DNA of 64,000 nt, taken from positions 124,001 through 188,000 of the forward strand of contig NZ_FOXK01000009.1 of NCBI RefSeq assembly GCF_900115695.1, read 5' to 3'. The first letter of the stretch is position 1. The number at the start of each line of letters is the position of its first letter. A model generated the notes under the pieces. It made no database searches, was not told the origin of the DNA, and saw only the letters and a program-made list of their open reading frames with translations. The translations under genes were made by a program, and so were the position numbers. Shown one piece after another: positions 42,811-51,535 of the stretch. Origin of the DNA: Ectopseudomonas toyotomiensis (lineage in GTDB: Bacteria; Pseudomonadota; Gammaproteobacteria; Pseudomonadales; Pseudomonadaceae).

Positions 42811-42930
42811 GCGTAACTCTCCTTTCTTGTTGTGGACACAAGACGCGACCGATTGGCCACGCTGCCTTGCACTGGAGCTTGTTGCGTCTGTTGCCGGAAA
42901 CCGCCATTGAAACTTGGCAGGGCGGGTTCC

Positions 42931-43067
42931 GTAGGGTGCGCTATGCGCACCGATGTTCTTGCATTGACTGCCGGTGCGCGCGCACCGAATAGCGACCGTA
43001 GGGTGGGCCGGGCGGCGTTCCGCTTTAGCCCACCGAAAAGACCTGTGGGCTGAAGCCCACCCTACGC
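42931..43067. repeat. composite repeats between purU and fdhA
   Basis: A family B palindrome (GTAGGGTGCGCTATGCGCAC, 42931-42950), then a second GGTGCGCGCGCACC, and from 42999 a related pair GTAGGGTGGGC / GTGGGCTGAAGCCCACCCTAC. This fills most of the 271-bp gap (42811-43081); no ORF or clear promoter is seen in it. Confidence 0.65.
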
Positions 43068-43081
43068 GGCTGCAATTGCCC

Positions 43082-43945
43082 TCAAGCGTTGAGCACCACC
43101 GTGCGGTTGGCGTTTAGGAACACACGGCGGTCGATGTGGTAGCCGACGGCGCGGGCCAGCGTCAGGCATTCGATATCGCGGCCCTTGGCGATCAGGTCTT
43201 CGGGGTAGTGGGCGTGATCCACCGCCTCCACGCCCTGGGCGATGATCGGCCCCTCGTCGAGGTCATTGTTGATGTAGTGCGCCGTGGCGCCGACCAGCTT
43301 GACGCCCTTCTGGTAGGCCTGGTGGTAGGGCTTGGCGCCTTTGAAGCCGGGCAGCAACGAGTGGTGGATATTGATTGCCCAGCCGTCCAGTCGGCGGCAC
43401 AGCTCGGGCGAGAGCACCTGCATGTAGCGGGCGAGCACCACCAGTTCGGCGCCGGTGTCCTCGATCACCTGCAGTACCTTGCGCTCTTGCGCCGGCTTGT
43501 CGGCCGGATCGAGCGGGAGATGGTGATAAGGAATGCCGTGCCAGCGCGCCAGCGGTTCGAGATCCGGGTGGTTGGACACCACCGCCACCACGTCCATGGC
43601 CAGTTGGCCGATGCGCTGGCGATAGAGCAGATCGTTCAGGCAATGATCGGCCTTGGATACCATCAACACCACCTTGGCGCGGTAGCCCGGCGGGGTAAGC
43701 TCGACCTGCATGTCGAAGGGCGCCAGGCGCTCGGCCACACCAGCACGGAAGGCGGCCTCGTCGAAATCCTGCGGCTGACGGAATTCGACACGGATGAAGA
43801 AGCGCGAGGACAACCGATCATCGAAGCTGTGATGCTCGGTGACGTAGCAGCGCTGTTCGAAGAGAAAGCGCGTCACCGCGTCCACGGTGCCGAGCACGCT
43901 AGGGCAATGAGCGGTGAGAATCCAGGTGTCAGGGGTGCGGCTCAT
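43082..43945 (-). CDS. purU: formyltetrahydrofolate deformylase PurU
   Basis: A 287-residue enzyme that hydrolyses 10-formyl-THF to formate and THF. The N-terminal ACT domain (TWILTAHCPSVLGTVDAVTRF) is followed by a formyltransferase-like domain with the catalytic segment WAINIHHSLLPGFKGAKPYHQ and the aspartate in INNDLDEGPIIAQ. In this operon it recycles the folate loaded by sarcosine oxidase, releasing the methyl-derived carbon as formate. It follows soxG after a family D repeat. Confidence 0.95.
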   Translation of the reverse strand: MSRTPDTWILTAHCPSVLGTVDAVTRFLFEQRCYVTEHHSFDDRLSSRFFIRVEFRQPQDFDEAAFRAGVAERLAPFDMQVELTPPGYRAKVVLMVSKADHCLNDLLYRQRIGQLAMDVVAVVSNHPDLEPLARWHGIPYHHLPLDPADKPAQERKVLQVIEDTGAELVVLARYMQVLSPELCRRLDGWAINIHHSLLPGFKGAKPYHQAYQKGVKLVGATAHYINNDLDEGPIIAQGVEAVDHAHYPEDLIAKGRDIECLTLARAVGYHIDRRVFLNANRTVVLNA

Positions 43946-43967
43946 GGTAGGGGCTCCGCTGAATGGC

Positions 43968-44054
43968 TCCCCTCTCCCATTTATGGGAGAGGGGCTGGGG
44001 GAGAGGGTAAAGCGGCCCTCTCCCTAACCCTCTCCCGCAAGCGAGAGAGGGGAC
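43968..44054. repeat. family D repeat (CTCCCCTCTCCC) between soxG and purU
   Basis: CTCCCCTCTCCCATTTATGGGAGAGGGG hairpin followed by GGGAGAGGG and a second inverted pair CCTCTCCC/GAGAGAGG. The same family occurs at 48092-48247 and 49543-49580, in each case inside the sox operon. Confidence 0.75.
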
Positions 44055-44068
44055 GGTTCGCGTGCGGC

Positions 44069-44698
44069 TCAGGCCTCGACCGCCAACCCATACTCGGCAC
44101 TGGCATCCTGCAGCCACAGCCAGAAGTAGTCGGCGAAGCTACGACGGATCACCAGCTCCCAGGTCTCCTCGCCAGTGTGGCGAATCACCAGCTGGGACTT
44201 GGCGAACACGGTGCCCACCGCCTTGCCCACCGGGAAGTTGCTCGGATGCACGTCGTAGCTGGTGGACTTCATCAGCAGCTCGCGCACCTTCGGCCCGGAC
44301 AGCTCCAACAGGGTCTGCCCGCCGCTGACGTTGACCACCGAGAAGTGCTGACCGTCCAGCGCCGCACGCAGTTTGCGCTCGACCTCGAACTCGCTGCCGC
44401 CAGGCACGATCAGCAGCCACTCGTCCGGGCCCAGCCACTGCAGCGAGGTATCGCCGTCGGCGACCAGAGTCAGCGCCACCGGCAGCTCCAGACCCAGGGC
44501 CTTGTGCACGCCGCCAGAGAAGGCGGTGTCGCGGGCGTCGCCACGGATCACCAGGTGACCGCGCAGCTTCTTCTCGCGCAGGGTGATGCCAGCGTTCTTG
44601 CGGCCCTTGCCGACCAGCTCATGCAGGCCGGCGTGGTGCAGCGGCGATTGCCCGGCGATGTCGGCGGGGCGTTGTTGGTAGACGTTGACGTTAGACAT
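44069..44698 (-). CDS. soxG: sarcosine oxidase gamma subunit SoxG
   Basis: A 209-residue subunit of heterotetrameric sarcosine oxidase, related to the GcvT/YgfZ fold (GDTSLQWLGPDEWLLIVPGG, VVNVSGGQTLLELSGPKVRELL). It starts at the ATG 44698 (MSNVNVYQQRP), overlapping the soxA stop by 8 bp, which points to coupled translation. The subunit pairs with the C-terminal GcvT-like half of SoxA. Order in the operon is soxB-soxD-soxA-soxG. Confidence 0.93.
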   Translation of the reverse strand: MSNVNVYQQRPADIAGQSPLHHAGLHELVGKGRKNAGITLREKKLRGHLVIRGDARDTAFSGGVHKALGLELPVALTLVADGDTSLQWLGPDEWLLIVPGGSEFEVERKLRAALDGQHFSVVNVSGGQTLLELSGPKVRELLMKSTSYDVHPSNFPVGKAVGTVFAKSQLVIRHTGEETWELVIRRSFADYFWLWLQDASAEYGLAVEA

Positions 44699-47600
44699 TC
44701 TGGCGATCCCCTTTCGGGTCATAGAACACGGAGCTGCAGATTTCGGCTTCGATCACGCTGCCATCGGCCAGCGGCGCGAACACGCGCTCGCCCATGCGCT
44801 TGAGGCCGCCTTTGACCACCGCCATGGCGAAGCTGTAGCCCATGGCCGCGCTCATGTAGCTGGAGGTGACGTGGCCGACCATCTGCATCGGGATGGACTG
44901 TTTCGGATCGAACACCAGTTGCGCGCCTTCCGGCAGCACCTGGTTCGGGTTGACCGGTTTCAGCCCGACCAGCTGCTTGCGGTCCTCGCGCAGGCAGTCG
45001 TCGCGGTTCATGCCACGCTTGCCGATCCAGGAGAAAGGTTTGGTGCGACCGACGCACCAGCCCATGTTCAGATCGTCCGGGGTCACAGAGGCATCGGTGT
45101 CCTGGCCAACGATGATGAAGCCTTTCTCGGCACGTAGTACGTGCATGGTCTCGGTGCCGTAGGGAGTCAGGTCGAACTCCTTGCCGGCTTCGATGATCTG
45201 CTCCCACACGCCCAGGGCGTAGTCGGCCTGCACGTTCACCTCGTAGCTCAGCTCGCCGGTGAAGGAGATGCGGAACACCCGCGCCGGCACGCCGCCGACC
45301 AGGCCTTCCTTCCAGCTCATGAAGGGGAAGGCGTCCTTGTCCAGGTCGATGTCGGTGACCTTGGCCAGCAGCTTGCGGCTGTTGGGGCCGGACAGGGTCA
45401 TGGTGGCCCAGTGGTCGGTGACCGAAGTGAAGTACACCTTCAGCTCCGGCCATTCGGTCTGGTGGTAGATCTCCAGCCATTCCATCACCCTCGCCGCGCC
45501 GCCAGTGGTGGTGGTCATGACGAAATGGTTGTCAGCCAGGCAGGCAGTGACGCCGTCGTCGAAGACCATGCCGTCTTCCTTGCACATCAGGCCGTAGCGC
45601 GCCTTGCCCACGTCCAGCTTGGTCCAGGCGTTGGTGTAAACGCGATTGAGGAACTCACGGGCATCCGGGCCCTGAATGTCGATCTTGCCCAGGGTGGAGG
45701 CATCGAGGATGCCCACGCTGTTGCGCACGGCCAGGCATTCACGAGCTACGGCGGCATGCAGATCCTCGCCATTTTTCGGGAAGTACCAGGGGCGCTTCCA
45801 CTGGCCAACGTCCTCGAACTCGGCGCCGTTCTTCACATGCCAGGCCTGCATCGCGGTGTAGCGCTTGGCATCGAACAGCTCGCCACAGTGGCGACCGGCT
45901 ACAGCGCCGAAGGTCACCGGCGTGTAGTTCGGACGGAACATGGTGGTACCCATCTGCACGATGCTGATGCCCATCGAGCGCGCGGCGATGGCCAGGCCGT
46001 TGATATTGCCCAGCTTGCCCTGGTCGGTACCGAAGCCCAGTGCGGTGTAGCGCTTGACGTGCTCGACCGACTCGAAGCCTTCACGCGTTGCCAGCTCGAT
46101 GCCGGCCGCGGTGACGTCGTTCTGCAGGTCGACGAACTGCTTCGGCGCACGCGCCGTGGACTTGTCGTGCGGCACCTGGAACAGCGCCAGCATCGGTTCT
46201 TCCTGACGCACCTCGGCCTGTGGCAGGCTGCCACTGACGGCCTTGTAGCCGGTATCGGCAGCCGCCTTGGCGCCCGCCTCGAAGCCATTGGCAAGCACGT
46301 CGCCGAGGGCGAACACGCCATTCACCGCACCGGCGTCGATGCGCTGCTGGATGCCGTTGCCCGGCCCGGGCACGAAACCGAGGATGTCGTCGCGCCATTC
46401 GGGGCGACCACCCAGGTGCGACGCCAAGTGCACCACCGGGCTGTAGCCACCGGAGCTGACGATCAGGTCGCAGTCGAGCACTTCACCAGGGCTGGTGACC
46501 TTGTGTGCCTTGGCATCGATGGCGCAGATGCGCGCACCGGTGACGCGCTTGCTGCCACGCGCCTCGACCACTGCGCTACCGGTGAGGATGCGCACGCCAC
46601 GCGCACGCGCTTCCTCGACCCAGCTGCCGCGCGGGTTGCTGCGCGTATCGGCGACAGCCACCACCTTGCGCCCGGCATCGAGCCAATCGAGCACCACGCG
46701 GTAGGCGTAATCATTGTTGGTCGACAACACCAGTTCCTGCCCCGGCGCCACGCCATAACGACGCACGTAGGTCGACACGGCGCCAGCCAGCATGTTGCCG
46801 GGTACGTCGTTGTTGGCGTACACCAGCGGCCGCTCATGGGCGCCACTGGCCAACACCACACGCTTGGCACGCACGCGGTGCATGCGCTGACGGGCCTGGC
46901 CCATCGGCGCAGTTTCACCGAGGTGGTCGGTCAGACGCTGGTGGATGGTGAGGAAGTTGTGATCGTGGTAGCCGTTGACCGTGGCGCGGGGCAGCAGGGT
47001 CACTTCCGGCATTGCCTGCAACTCGGCGATGGCCTGCGCCACCCAGTCGGCGGCGGGCTTGCCGTCGAGGGTCTCGCGGGTATCGAGCAGGCTGCCGCCG
47101 AACTCTTCCTGTTCGTCGGCGAGGATCACCCGCGCGCCGCTACGGCCAGCAGCCAGCGCGGCGGCGAGACCGGCCGGACCAGCGCCGACGATCAGTACGT
47201 CGCAGTGCTGGTTGAGCTGGTCGTAGATGTCCGGGTCGACCTCGGTGGGCGAACGGCCTAAGCCTGCGGCCTTGCGGATGTACTTTTCGTAGGTCATCCA
47301 CAGGTTCTGTGGATACATGAAGGTCTTGTAGTAGAAACCGGGCGGCATCATGCCGCCGCCAACCTTGCCGAGGATGCCCATCAGGTCGGTGTTGACGCTC
47401 GGCCAGCCATTGGTGCTGTTGGCCACCAGGCCGCTGTACAGCGCCTGCTGGGTGGCGCGCACGTTGGGGATCTGCGCCGCCTCGGTGGAGCCGATCTGCA
47501 GCACGGCATTGGGCTCTTCCGCGCCCGCAGCGACGATGCCGCGTGGGCGCGAGTACTTGAAGCTGCGGCCGACGATGTCGACGCCGTTGGCCAGCAGCGC

Positions 47601-47714
47601 GGCAGCCAGGCTGTCGCCGGCGAAGCCCTGATAGGTCTGGCCATTGAAGGTGAAGCTCAGAGCCTGGCTGCGGTCGATGCGACCACCCTTGGCAAGACGA
47701 TTGACCTGGCTCAT
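44691..47714 (-). CDS. soxA: sarcosine oxidase alpha subunit SoxA
   Basis: A 1007-residue subunit. The N-terminal domain has LSFTFNGQTYQGFAGDSLAAAL and RSFKYSRPRGI. A dinucleotide-binding domain follows with CDVLIVGAGPAGLAAALAAGRSG (~104-126). The C-terminal ~380 residues are an aminomethyltransferase (GcvT) domain that passes the methyl carbon to THF (LRAEKGFIIVGQDTDASVTPDD). With SoxB, SoxD and SoxG it oxidises sarcosine to glycine, H2O2 and 5,10-methylene-THF. The ATG at 47714 overlaps the soxD stop (ATGA); upstream in-frame starts lie within soxD. Length agrees with P. aeruginosa SoxA. Confidence 0.96.
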   Translation of the reverse strand: MSQVNRLAKGGRIDRSQALSFTFNGQTYQGFAGDSLAAALLANGVDIVGRSFKYSRPRGIVAAGAEEPNAVLQIGSTEAAQIPNVRATQQALYSGLVANSTNGWPSVNTDLMGILGKVGGGMMPPGFYYKTFMYPQNLWMTYEKYIRKAAGLGRSPTEVDPDIYDQLNQHCDVLIVGAGPAGLAAALAAGRSGARVILADEQEEFGGSLLDTRETLDGKPAADWVAQAIAELQAMPEVTLLPRATVNGYHDHNFLTIHQRLTDHLGETAPMGQARQRMHRVRAKRVVLASGAHERPLVYANNDVPGNMLAGAVSTYVRRYGVAPGQELVLSTNNDYAYRVVLDWLDAGRKVVAVADTRSNPRGSWVEEARARGVRILTGSAVVEARGSKRVTGARICAIDAKAHKVTSPGEVLDCDLIVSSGGYSPVVHLASHLGGRPEWRDDILGFVPGPGNGIQQRIDAGAVNGVFALGDVLANGFEAGAKAAADTGYKAVSGSLPQAEVRQEEPMLALFQVPHDKSTARAPKQFVDLQNDVTAAGIELATREGFESVEHVKRYTALGFGTDQGKLGNINGLAIAARSMGISIVQMGTTMFRPNYTPVTFGAVAGRHCGELFDAKRYTAMQAWHVKNGAEFEDVGQWKRPWYFPKNGEDLHAAVARECLAVRNSVGILDASTLGKIDIQGPDAREFLNRVYTNAWTKLDVGKARYGLMCKEDGMVFDDGVTACLADNHFVMTTTTGGAARVMEWLEIYHQTEWPELKVYFTSVTDHWATMTLSGPNSRKLLAKVTDIDLDKDAFPFMSWKEGLVGGVPARVFRISFTGELSYEVNVQADYALGVWEQIIEAGKEFDLTPYGTETMHVLRAEKGFIIVGQDTDASVTPDDLNMGWCVGRTKPFSWIGKRGMNRDDCLREDRKQLVGLKPVNPNQVLPEGAQLVFDPKQSIPMQMVGHVTSSYMSAAMGYSFAMAVVKGGLKRMGERVFAPLADGSVIEAEICSSVFYDPKGDRQNV

Positions 47715-48037
47715 GCCGTTACTCCTTCTGCCACGGCTTGCTTGTCGGTGGCCCCGGCTGCGGTGACCGAAGGCTTCTCGCCGACCTTGTAGGTCTCGAG
47801 GATCTCGTAGGTCACGGTGTGGCGGGTGACGTTGAAATACTTGCGGCAACCGGCCGCGTGCACCCACAGCTCGTGGTGGATACCGCGCGGGTTGTCGCGG
47901 AAGAACATGTACTCGCCCCACTCTGCATCCGTGCAGGCATCGGGATCGAGCGGGCGAGCGATGTGCGCCTGGCCCTTGGCGTGGAATTCCTCTTCGGAGC
48001 GCAGTTCGCCACAGTAGGGGCAGAAGATGTGCAGCAT
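47711..48037 (-). CDS. soxD: sarcosine oxidase delta subunit SoxD
   Basis: A 108-residue subunit with an N-terminal zinc-binding CPYCG (C6, C9) and a further HAAGCRKYFNVTR element that supplies other ligands. It starts at ATG 48037 (MLHIFCPYCGELRSEEEF). The C-terminal tail (KPSVTAAGATDKQAVAEG) is low in complexity. It overlaps soxA by 4 bp. A family D repeat separates it from soxB. Confidence 0.95.
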   Translation of the reverse strand: MLHIFCPYCGELRSEEEFHAKGQAHIARPLDPDACTDAEWGEYMFFRDNPRGIHHELWVHAAGCRKYFNVTRHTVTYEILETYKVGEKPSVTAAGATDKQAVAEGVTA

Positions 48038-48091
48038 ATTGGCCTCCTGAAACGCTTCCCCGCTCGCAGATGCCAACGGGGTTTATCTTGC

Positions 48092-48247
48092 CTCCCCTCT
48101 CCCTTCGGGAGAGGGGCTGGGGGAGAAGGTTTTTGTCTCCCCTCTCCCACTTGTGGGAGAGGGGTCGGGGGAGAGGGCATTCGGTGTGAACCGCAACGCC
48201 CTCTCCCGGCCCTTCGGGCCACCCTCTCCCATGAATGGGAGAGGGTC
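48092..48247. repeat. family D repeats between soxB and soxD (several units)
   Basis: At least three hairpin units of the form CTCCC(C/T)TCTCCC...GGGAGAGGG in tandem, with spacers TTCGGGAG, TTGTGGGAG and CCATGAATGGGAG. The array fills the 234-bp gap. It is transcribed as part of the operon. Confidence 0.75.
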
Positions 48248-48271
48248 ATCAGCTTTGCGCTACGCGCGCTT

Positions 48272-49522
48272 TTAGTGAGCCACGGCAGCGGCGCCGTGCT
48301 CGTCGATCAGTGCGCCGGTGTGGAAACGGTCGATGGAGAACGGCTTGGCCAGTGGATGCATTTCACCCTTGGCCAGGCTGGCGGCGAACACGTGGCCAGA
48401 ACCTGGCGTGGCCTTGAAGCCACCGGTACCCCAACCGCAGTTGAAGAACAGGTTGTCCACCGGGGTCTTGGAAATGATCGGGCATGCGTCGGGGCTGGTA
48501 TCGACGATGCCGCCCCACTGGCGGTTCATGCGTACCCGCGAGAGCACCGGGAACATCTCGACGATGGCCTGCAGGGTGTGTTCGATGGTGCCGTAGGAGC
48601 CGCGCTGGCCGTAGCCGTTGTAGCCGTCGATGCCGGCACCGATGACTAGGTCGCCCTTGTCCGACTGACTGATGTAACCATGCACGGCGTTGGACATGAT
48701 CACGCTGTCGATGATCGGCTTGATCGGCTCGGATACCAGCGCCTGCAGCGGGTGGGACTCCAGCGGCAGGCGGAAGCCAGCGAGCCCCGCCATATGCCCG
48801 GAATTACCGGCAGTGACCACACCGACGCGCTTGGCACCGATGAAACCCTTGTTGGTCTCGACACCGATCACCGCACCGTTCTGCTTGCGGAAACCGGTCA
48901 CCTCGGTGTTCTGGATCAGGTCGACGCCCAGGGCATCGGCGGCACGCGCGTAACCCCAGGCCACGGCGTCATGACGGGCGACGCCGCCGCGACGCTGCAC
49001 GGTGGAGCCCATCACCGGATAACGGGTGTTCTTGCTGCAGTCGAGGTAGGGAATCTCCTCGGCCACCTGCTTGGCATCCAGCAGTTCGCCATCCACGCCG
49101 TTGAGGCGGTTGGCACTGACGCGGCGCTCGGCGTCACGCATGTCCTGCAGGGTGTGGCAGAGGTTGTACACGCCACGCTGGGAGAACATGACGTTGTAGT
49201 TGATGTCCTGCGACAGACCTTCCCACAGCTTCATGGCGTGTTCGTAGAGCTGCGCGGACTCATCCCACAGGTAGTTGGAACGCACGATGGTGGTGTTGCG
49301 TGCAGTGTTGCCACCGCCGAGCCAGCCCTTCTCGACCACGGCGACGTTCTTCACGCCGAATTCCTTGGCCAGGTAATAGGCCGTGGCCAGGCCGTGGCCG
49401 CCACCACCGACGATGACCACGTCGTACACCGGCTTGGGCGTCGGGTTGCGCCACATGCGCTGCCAGTTCTCATGGTGGCTGAACGAGTGCTTGAACAGGC
49501 CGAAGCCGGAATAACGTTGCAT
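48272..49522 (-). CDS. soxB: sarcosine oxidase beta subunit SoxB
   Basis: A 416-residue FAD-dependent oxidase subunit with the Rossmann motif YDVVIVGGGGHGLATAYYLA (~33-52) and the DAO-family body (VGVVTAGNSGHMAGLAGFRLPL). It ends with FFNCGWGTGGFKATPGSGHVFA near the flavin. It carries the sarcosine-oxidising site of the tetramer. ATG at 49522 (MQRYSGFGLFKHSF). glyA is 66 bp upstream, with a family D repeat between. Confidence 0.96.
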   Translation of the reverse strand: MQRYSGFGLFKHSFSHHENWQRMWRNPTPKPVYDVVIVGGGGHGLATAYYLAKEFGVKNVAVVEKGWLGGGNTARNTTIVRSNYLWDESAQLYEHAMKLWEGLSQDINYNVMFSQRGVYNLCHTLQDMRDAERRVSANRLNGVDGELLDAKQVAEEIPYLDCSKNTRYPVMGSTVQRRGGVARHDAVAWGYARAADALGVDLIQNTEVTGFRKQNGAVIGVETNKGFIGAKRVGVVTAGNSGHMAGLAGFRLPLESHPLQALVSEPIKPIIDSVIMSNAVHGYISQSDKGDLVIGAGIDGYNGYGQRGSYGTIEHTLQAIVEMFPVLSRVRMNRQWGGIVDTSPDACPIISKTPVDNLFFNCGWGTGGFKATPGSGHVFAASLAKGEMHPLAKPFSIDRFHTGALIDEHGAAAVAH

Positions 49523-49542
49523 GGGCATGCTCCAGGGTTCTG

Positions 49543-49580
49543 CTCCCCTCTCAGCGTTACGCGAGAGGGGCCGAGAGAAA
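49543..49580. repeat. family D repeat between glyA and soxB
   Basis: CTCCCCTCTC-AGCGTTAC-GCGAGAGGGG, a short single hairpin of the family D type. Confidence 0.65.
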
Positions 49581-49588
49581 GGGTTGGC

Positions 49589-50842
49589 TTAGCGATACAC
49601 CGGGTAATCCGCGCACAGCCCGGCCACCAGCTTGGCCACCTGCGCCTCGACGTCGGCATCGCCGAGGTGATCGAGGATGTCGCAGATCCAACCGGCCAGC
49701 GCCTGGCACTGGGCGACCTTGAAGCCGCGGGTGGTGACGGCCGGCGTACCGATGCGGATGCCCGAGGTCACGAACGGCGATTGCGGGTCGTTGGGCACGG
49801 CGTTCTTGTTCACGGTGATACCGGCACGGCCCAACGCAGCGTCAGCCTCCTTGCCGGTCAGGCCCTGCTTGATCAGGCTGAGCAGGAACAGGTGGTTGTC
49901 GGTGCCGCCGGACACCACCTCGTAGCCGCGCTCGATGAACACCCTGGCCATGGCCTGGGCGTTGTCGATGACCTGCTGCTGGTAGGCCTTGAACTCAGGC
50001 TCCATGGCTTCCTTGAAGCACACCGCCTTGGCCGCGATAACGTGCATCAGCGGGCCACCCTGGGCGCCGGGGAAAACGGCGGAGTTGAGTTTCTTCTCGA
50101 TCTCTTCGTTGGCCTTGGCCAGGATCAGGCCGCCGCGCGGGCCGCGCAGTGTCTTGTGCGTAGTGGTGGTGACCACGTCGGCAAAGGGAATCGGGTTCGG
50201 GTACAGACCTGCTGCGACCAGGCCCGCCACATGCGCCATATCGACGAACAGTAGCGCGCCGACCTTGTCGGCGATGGCTCGAAAGCGCGGGAAGTCGAGG
50301 GTCTTGGAGTAGGCGGAGAAGCCGGCGACGATGATCTTCGGCTTGTGCTCCACGGCCAGGCGCTCGACCTCGTCATAGTCGATCAGCCCGGTGGCGGTGT
50401 CCAGGCCGTACTGCACGGCGTTGTAGAGTTTGCCCGAGGACGACACCTTGGCGCCGTGGGTCAGGTGGCCGCCGTGGGCCAGGCTCATACCGAGGATGGT
50501 GTCGCCGGCATTGAGCAGCGCCAGGTACACGGCGCTGTTGGCCGAGGAACCGGAGTGCGGCTGGACGTTGGCGTAGTCGGCGCCGAACAGCTGCTTGGCG
50601 CGGTCGATGGCCAGTTGCTCGACCTTGTCGACGTACTCGCAGCCACCGTAATAACGCTTGCCCGGATAACCTTCGGCGTACTTGTTGGTCAGGCCGCTGC
50701 CCTGCGCTTCCATCACCCGCTGGCTGCAGTAGTTCTCCGAGGCGATCAGCTCGATGTGCTCTTCCTGACGGCGTTCTTCCTGATCGATCGCCGCGAGCAA
50801 CTCGTCGTCGTAACCCTGAATCTGATCCTGCTTGCTGAACAT
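49589..50842 (-). CDS. glyA: serine hydroxymethyltransferase GlyA
   Basis: A 417-residue PLP enzyme interconverting glycine and serine with (methylene-)THF. The PLP lysine is in DVVTTTTHKTLRGPRGG, and ELIASENYCSQRVMEAQGS and DMAHVAGLVAAGLYPNP are typical. As first gene of the sox operon it uses the glycine and methylene-THF made by sarcosine oxidase to produce serine (the P. aeruginosa counterpart is glyA1, PA5415). I chose the ATG at 50842 (MFSKQDQIQGYDDEL), preceded by AGGAGAGTCG. A palindrome at 50967-50988 is a likely operator. Confidence 0.96.
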   Translation of the reverse strand: MFSKQDQIQGYDDELLAAIDQEERRQEEHIELIASENYCSQRVMEAQGSGLTNKYAEGYPGKRYYGGCEYVDKVEQLAIDRAKQLFGADYANVQPHSGSSANSAVYLALLNAGDTILGMSLAHGGHLTHGAKVSSSGKLYNAVQYGLDTATGLIDYDEVERLAVEHKPKIIVAGFSAYSKTLDFPRFRAIADKVGALLFVDMAHVAGLVAAGLYPNPIPFADVVTTTTHKTLRGPRGGLILAKANEEIEKKLNSAVFPGAQGGPLMHVIAAKAVCFKEAMEPEFKAYQQQVIDNAQAMARVFIERGYEVVSGGTDNHLFLLSLIKQGLTGKEADAALGRAGITVNKNAVPNDPQSPFVTSGIRIGTPAVTTRGFKVAQCQALAGWICDILDHLGDADVEAQVAKLVAGLCADYPVYR

Positions 50843-50966
50843 CTCGACTCTCCTGCAGCGCCTATGGGCGGCGGTCTTGGACGGGCGGGCCAGCAAGGCC
50901 CTGTGCAGCGATGGTAGGGCCGCCCCTGCCCCCTCAAATGCCTGCCAACGCCGCGAGAGCATTCGT

Positions 50967-50988
50967 TTGCGACATGGCCTTGTCGCAA
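50967..50988 (-). promoter_or_regulatory. palindromic candidate operator upstream of glyA-sox operon
   Basis: TTGCGACA-N6-TGTCGCAA is a perfect 8-bp inverted repeat 125 bp upstream of the glyA start. Related GCGAC motifs occur in the gbcA-gbcB gap. In P. aeruginosa the AraC-type regulators SouR and GbdR control these genes, so one of them is the likely ligand; this is inference. Confidence 0.5.
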
Positions 50989-51042
50989 TCAGGCGCGTCG
51001 CGGGTGCGCCGCTGGTTTGCACACAAATCACGGGGATCAAGC

Positions 51043-51472
51043 TGTGGATAAGCCGTGCATAGCGCGTGTCGCCCCAACAACTGCAAGGGTTTCCTGGCAG
51101 CGCTCATTTCCTGATCGATATCAATCAGTTAACAATGCAGAGAATGCACAGAAGCGGTGGACTAGCCTGTGGAAAAGCTGTCAGCAGATGGCTGCCGCCC
51201 TCGCCAGCTCTGCACGTGAGAGCGCTGTTCGATATCCATACACGCACGCCGGCTCCCTGGCTTATCCACCAGCGACATGAACGAGAGGCGGGATCGGTTG
51301 GGGATATGCACAGAAGATGTGGATGAAACTGTGCATAGGCTGTTCGACAAGGGCGCGCGCCCAGAGCCACCGCGGCCTGTCGGGATACGGCTAAAAATCG
51401 AACAGGATCAAGGAGATAGATCAGGCTTGTGCACAAATACTGTGGGCGGCGCTGTGCATGGCCTGTGGAAAC
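51043..51472. promoter_or_regulatory. cluster of DnaA-box-like sequences in the glyA upstream gap
   Basis: The 693-bp gap 50843-51535 has no ORF I can support. It carries TTATCCACA (51043-51051, minus), TTTTCCACA (51168-51176, minus), TTATCCACC (51262-51270, plus), and one-mismatch copies at 51304-51312, 51318-51326, 51330-51338, 51427-51435 and 51464-51472. The wording TGTGCATAGCC/TGTGCATGGCC recurs between them. Function unknown; see findings. Confidence 0.45.
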
Positions 51473-51535
51473 ATGGCGCCAGGCAAGGGCCCATGGGGCT
51501 CCGGCGCCAGCGCCTGCTATTTGCTCAACGACGCC

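Noticed and set aside
43946..44068. Insertion-sequence remnant between soxG and purU
   Set aside because: The repeats are short palindromes without transposase fragments or terminal inverted repeats of an IS.
45141..47261. 706-codon plus-strand frame opposite soxA (and similar frames opposite glyA, typA, thiI and glnA)
   Set aside because: These lie in the codon-complement frame of long GC-rich genes and share the same artificial composition; none has a ribosome site or family similarity.
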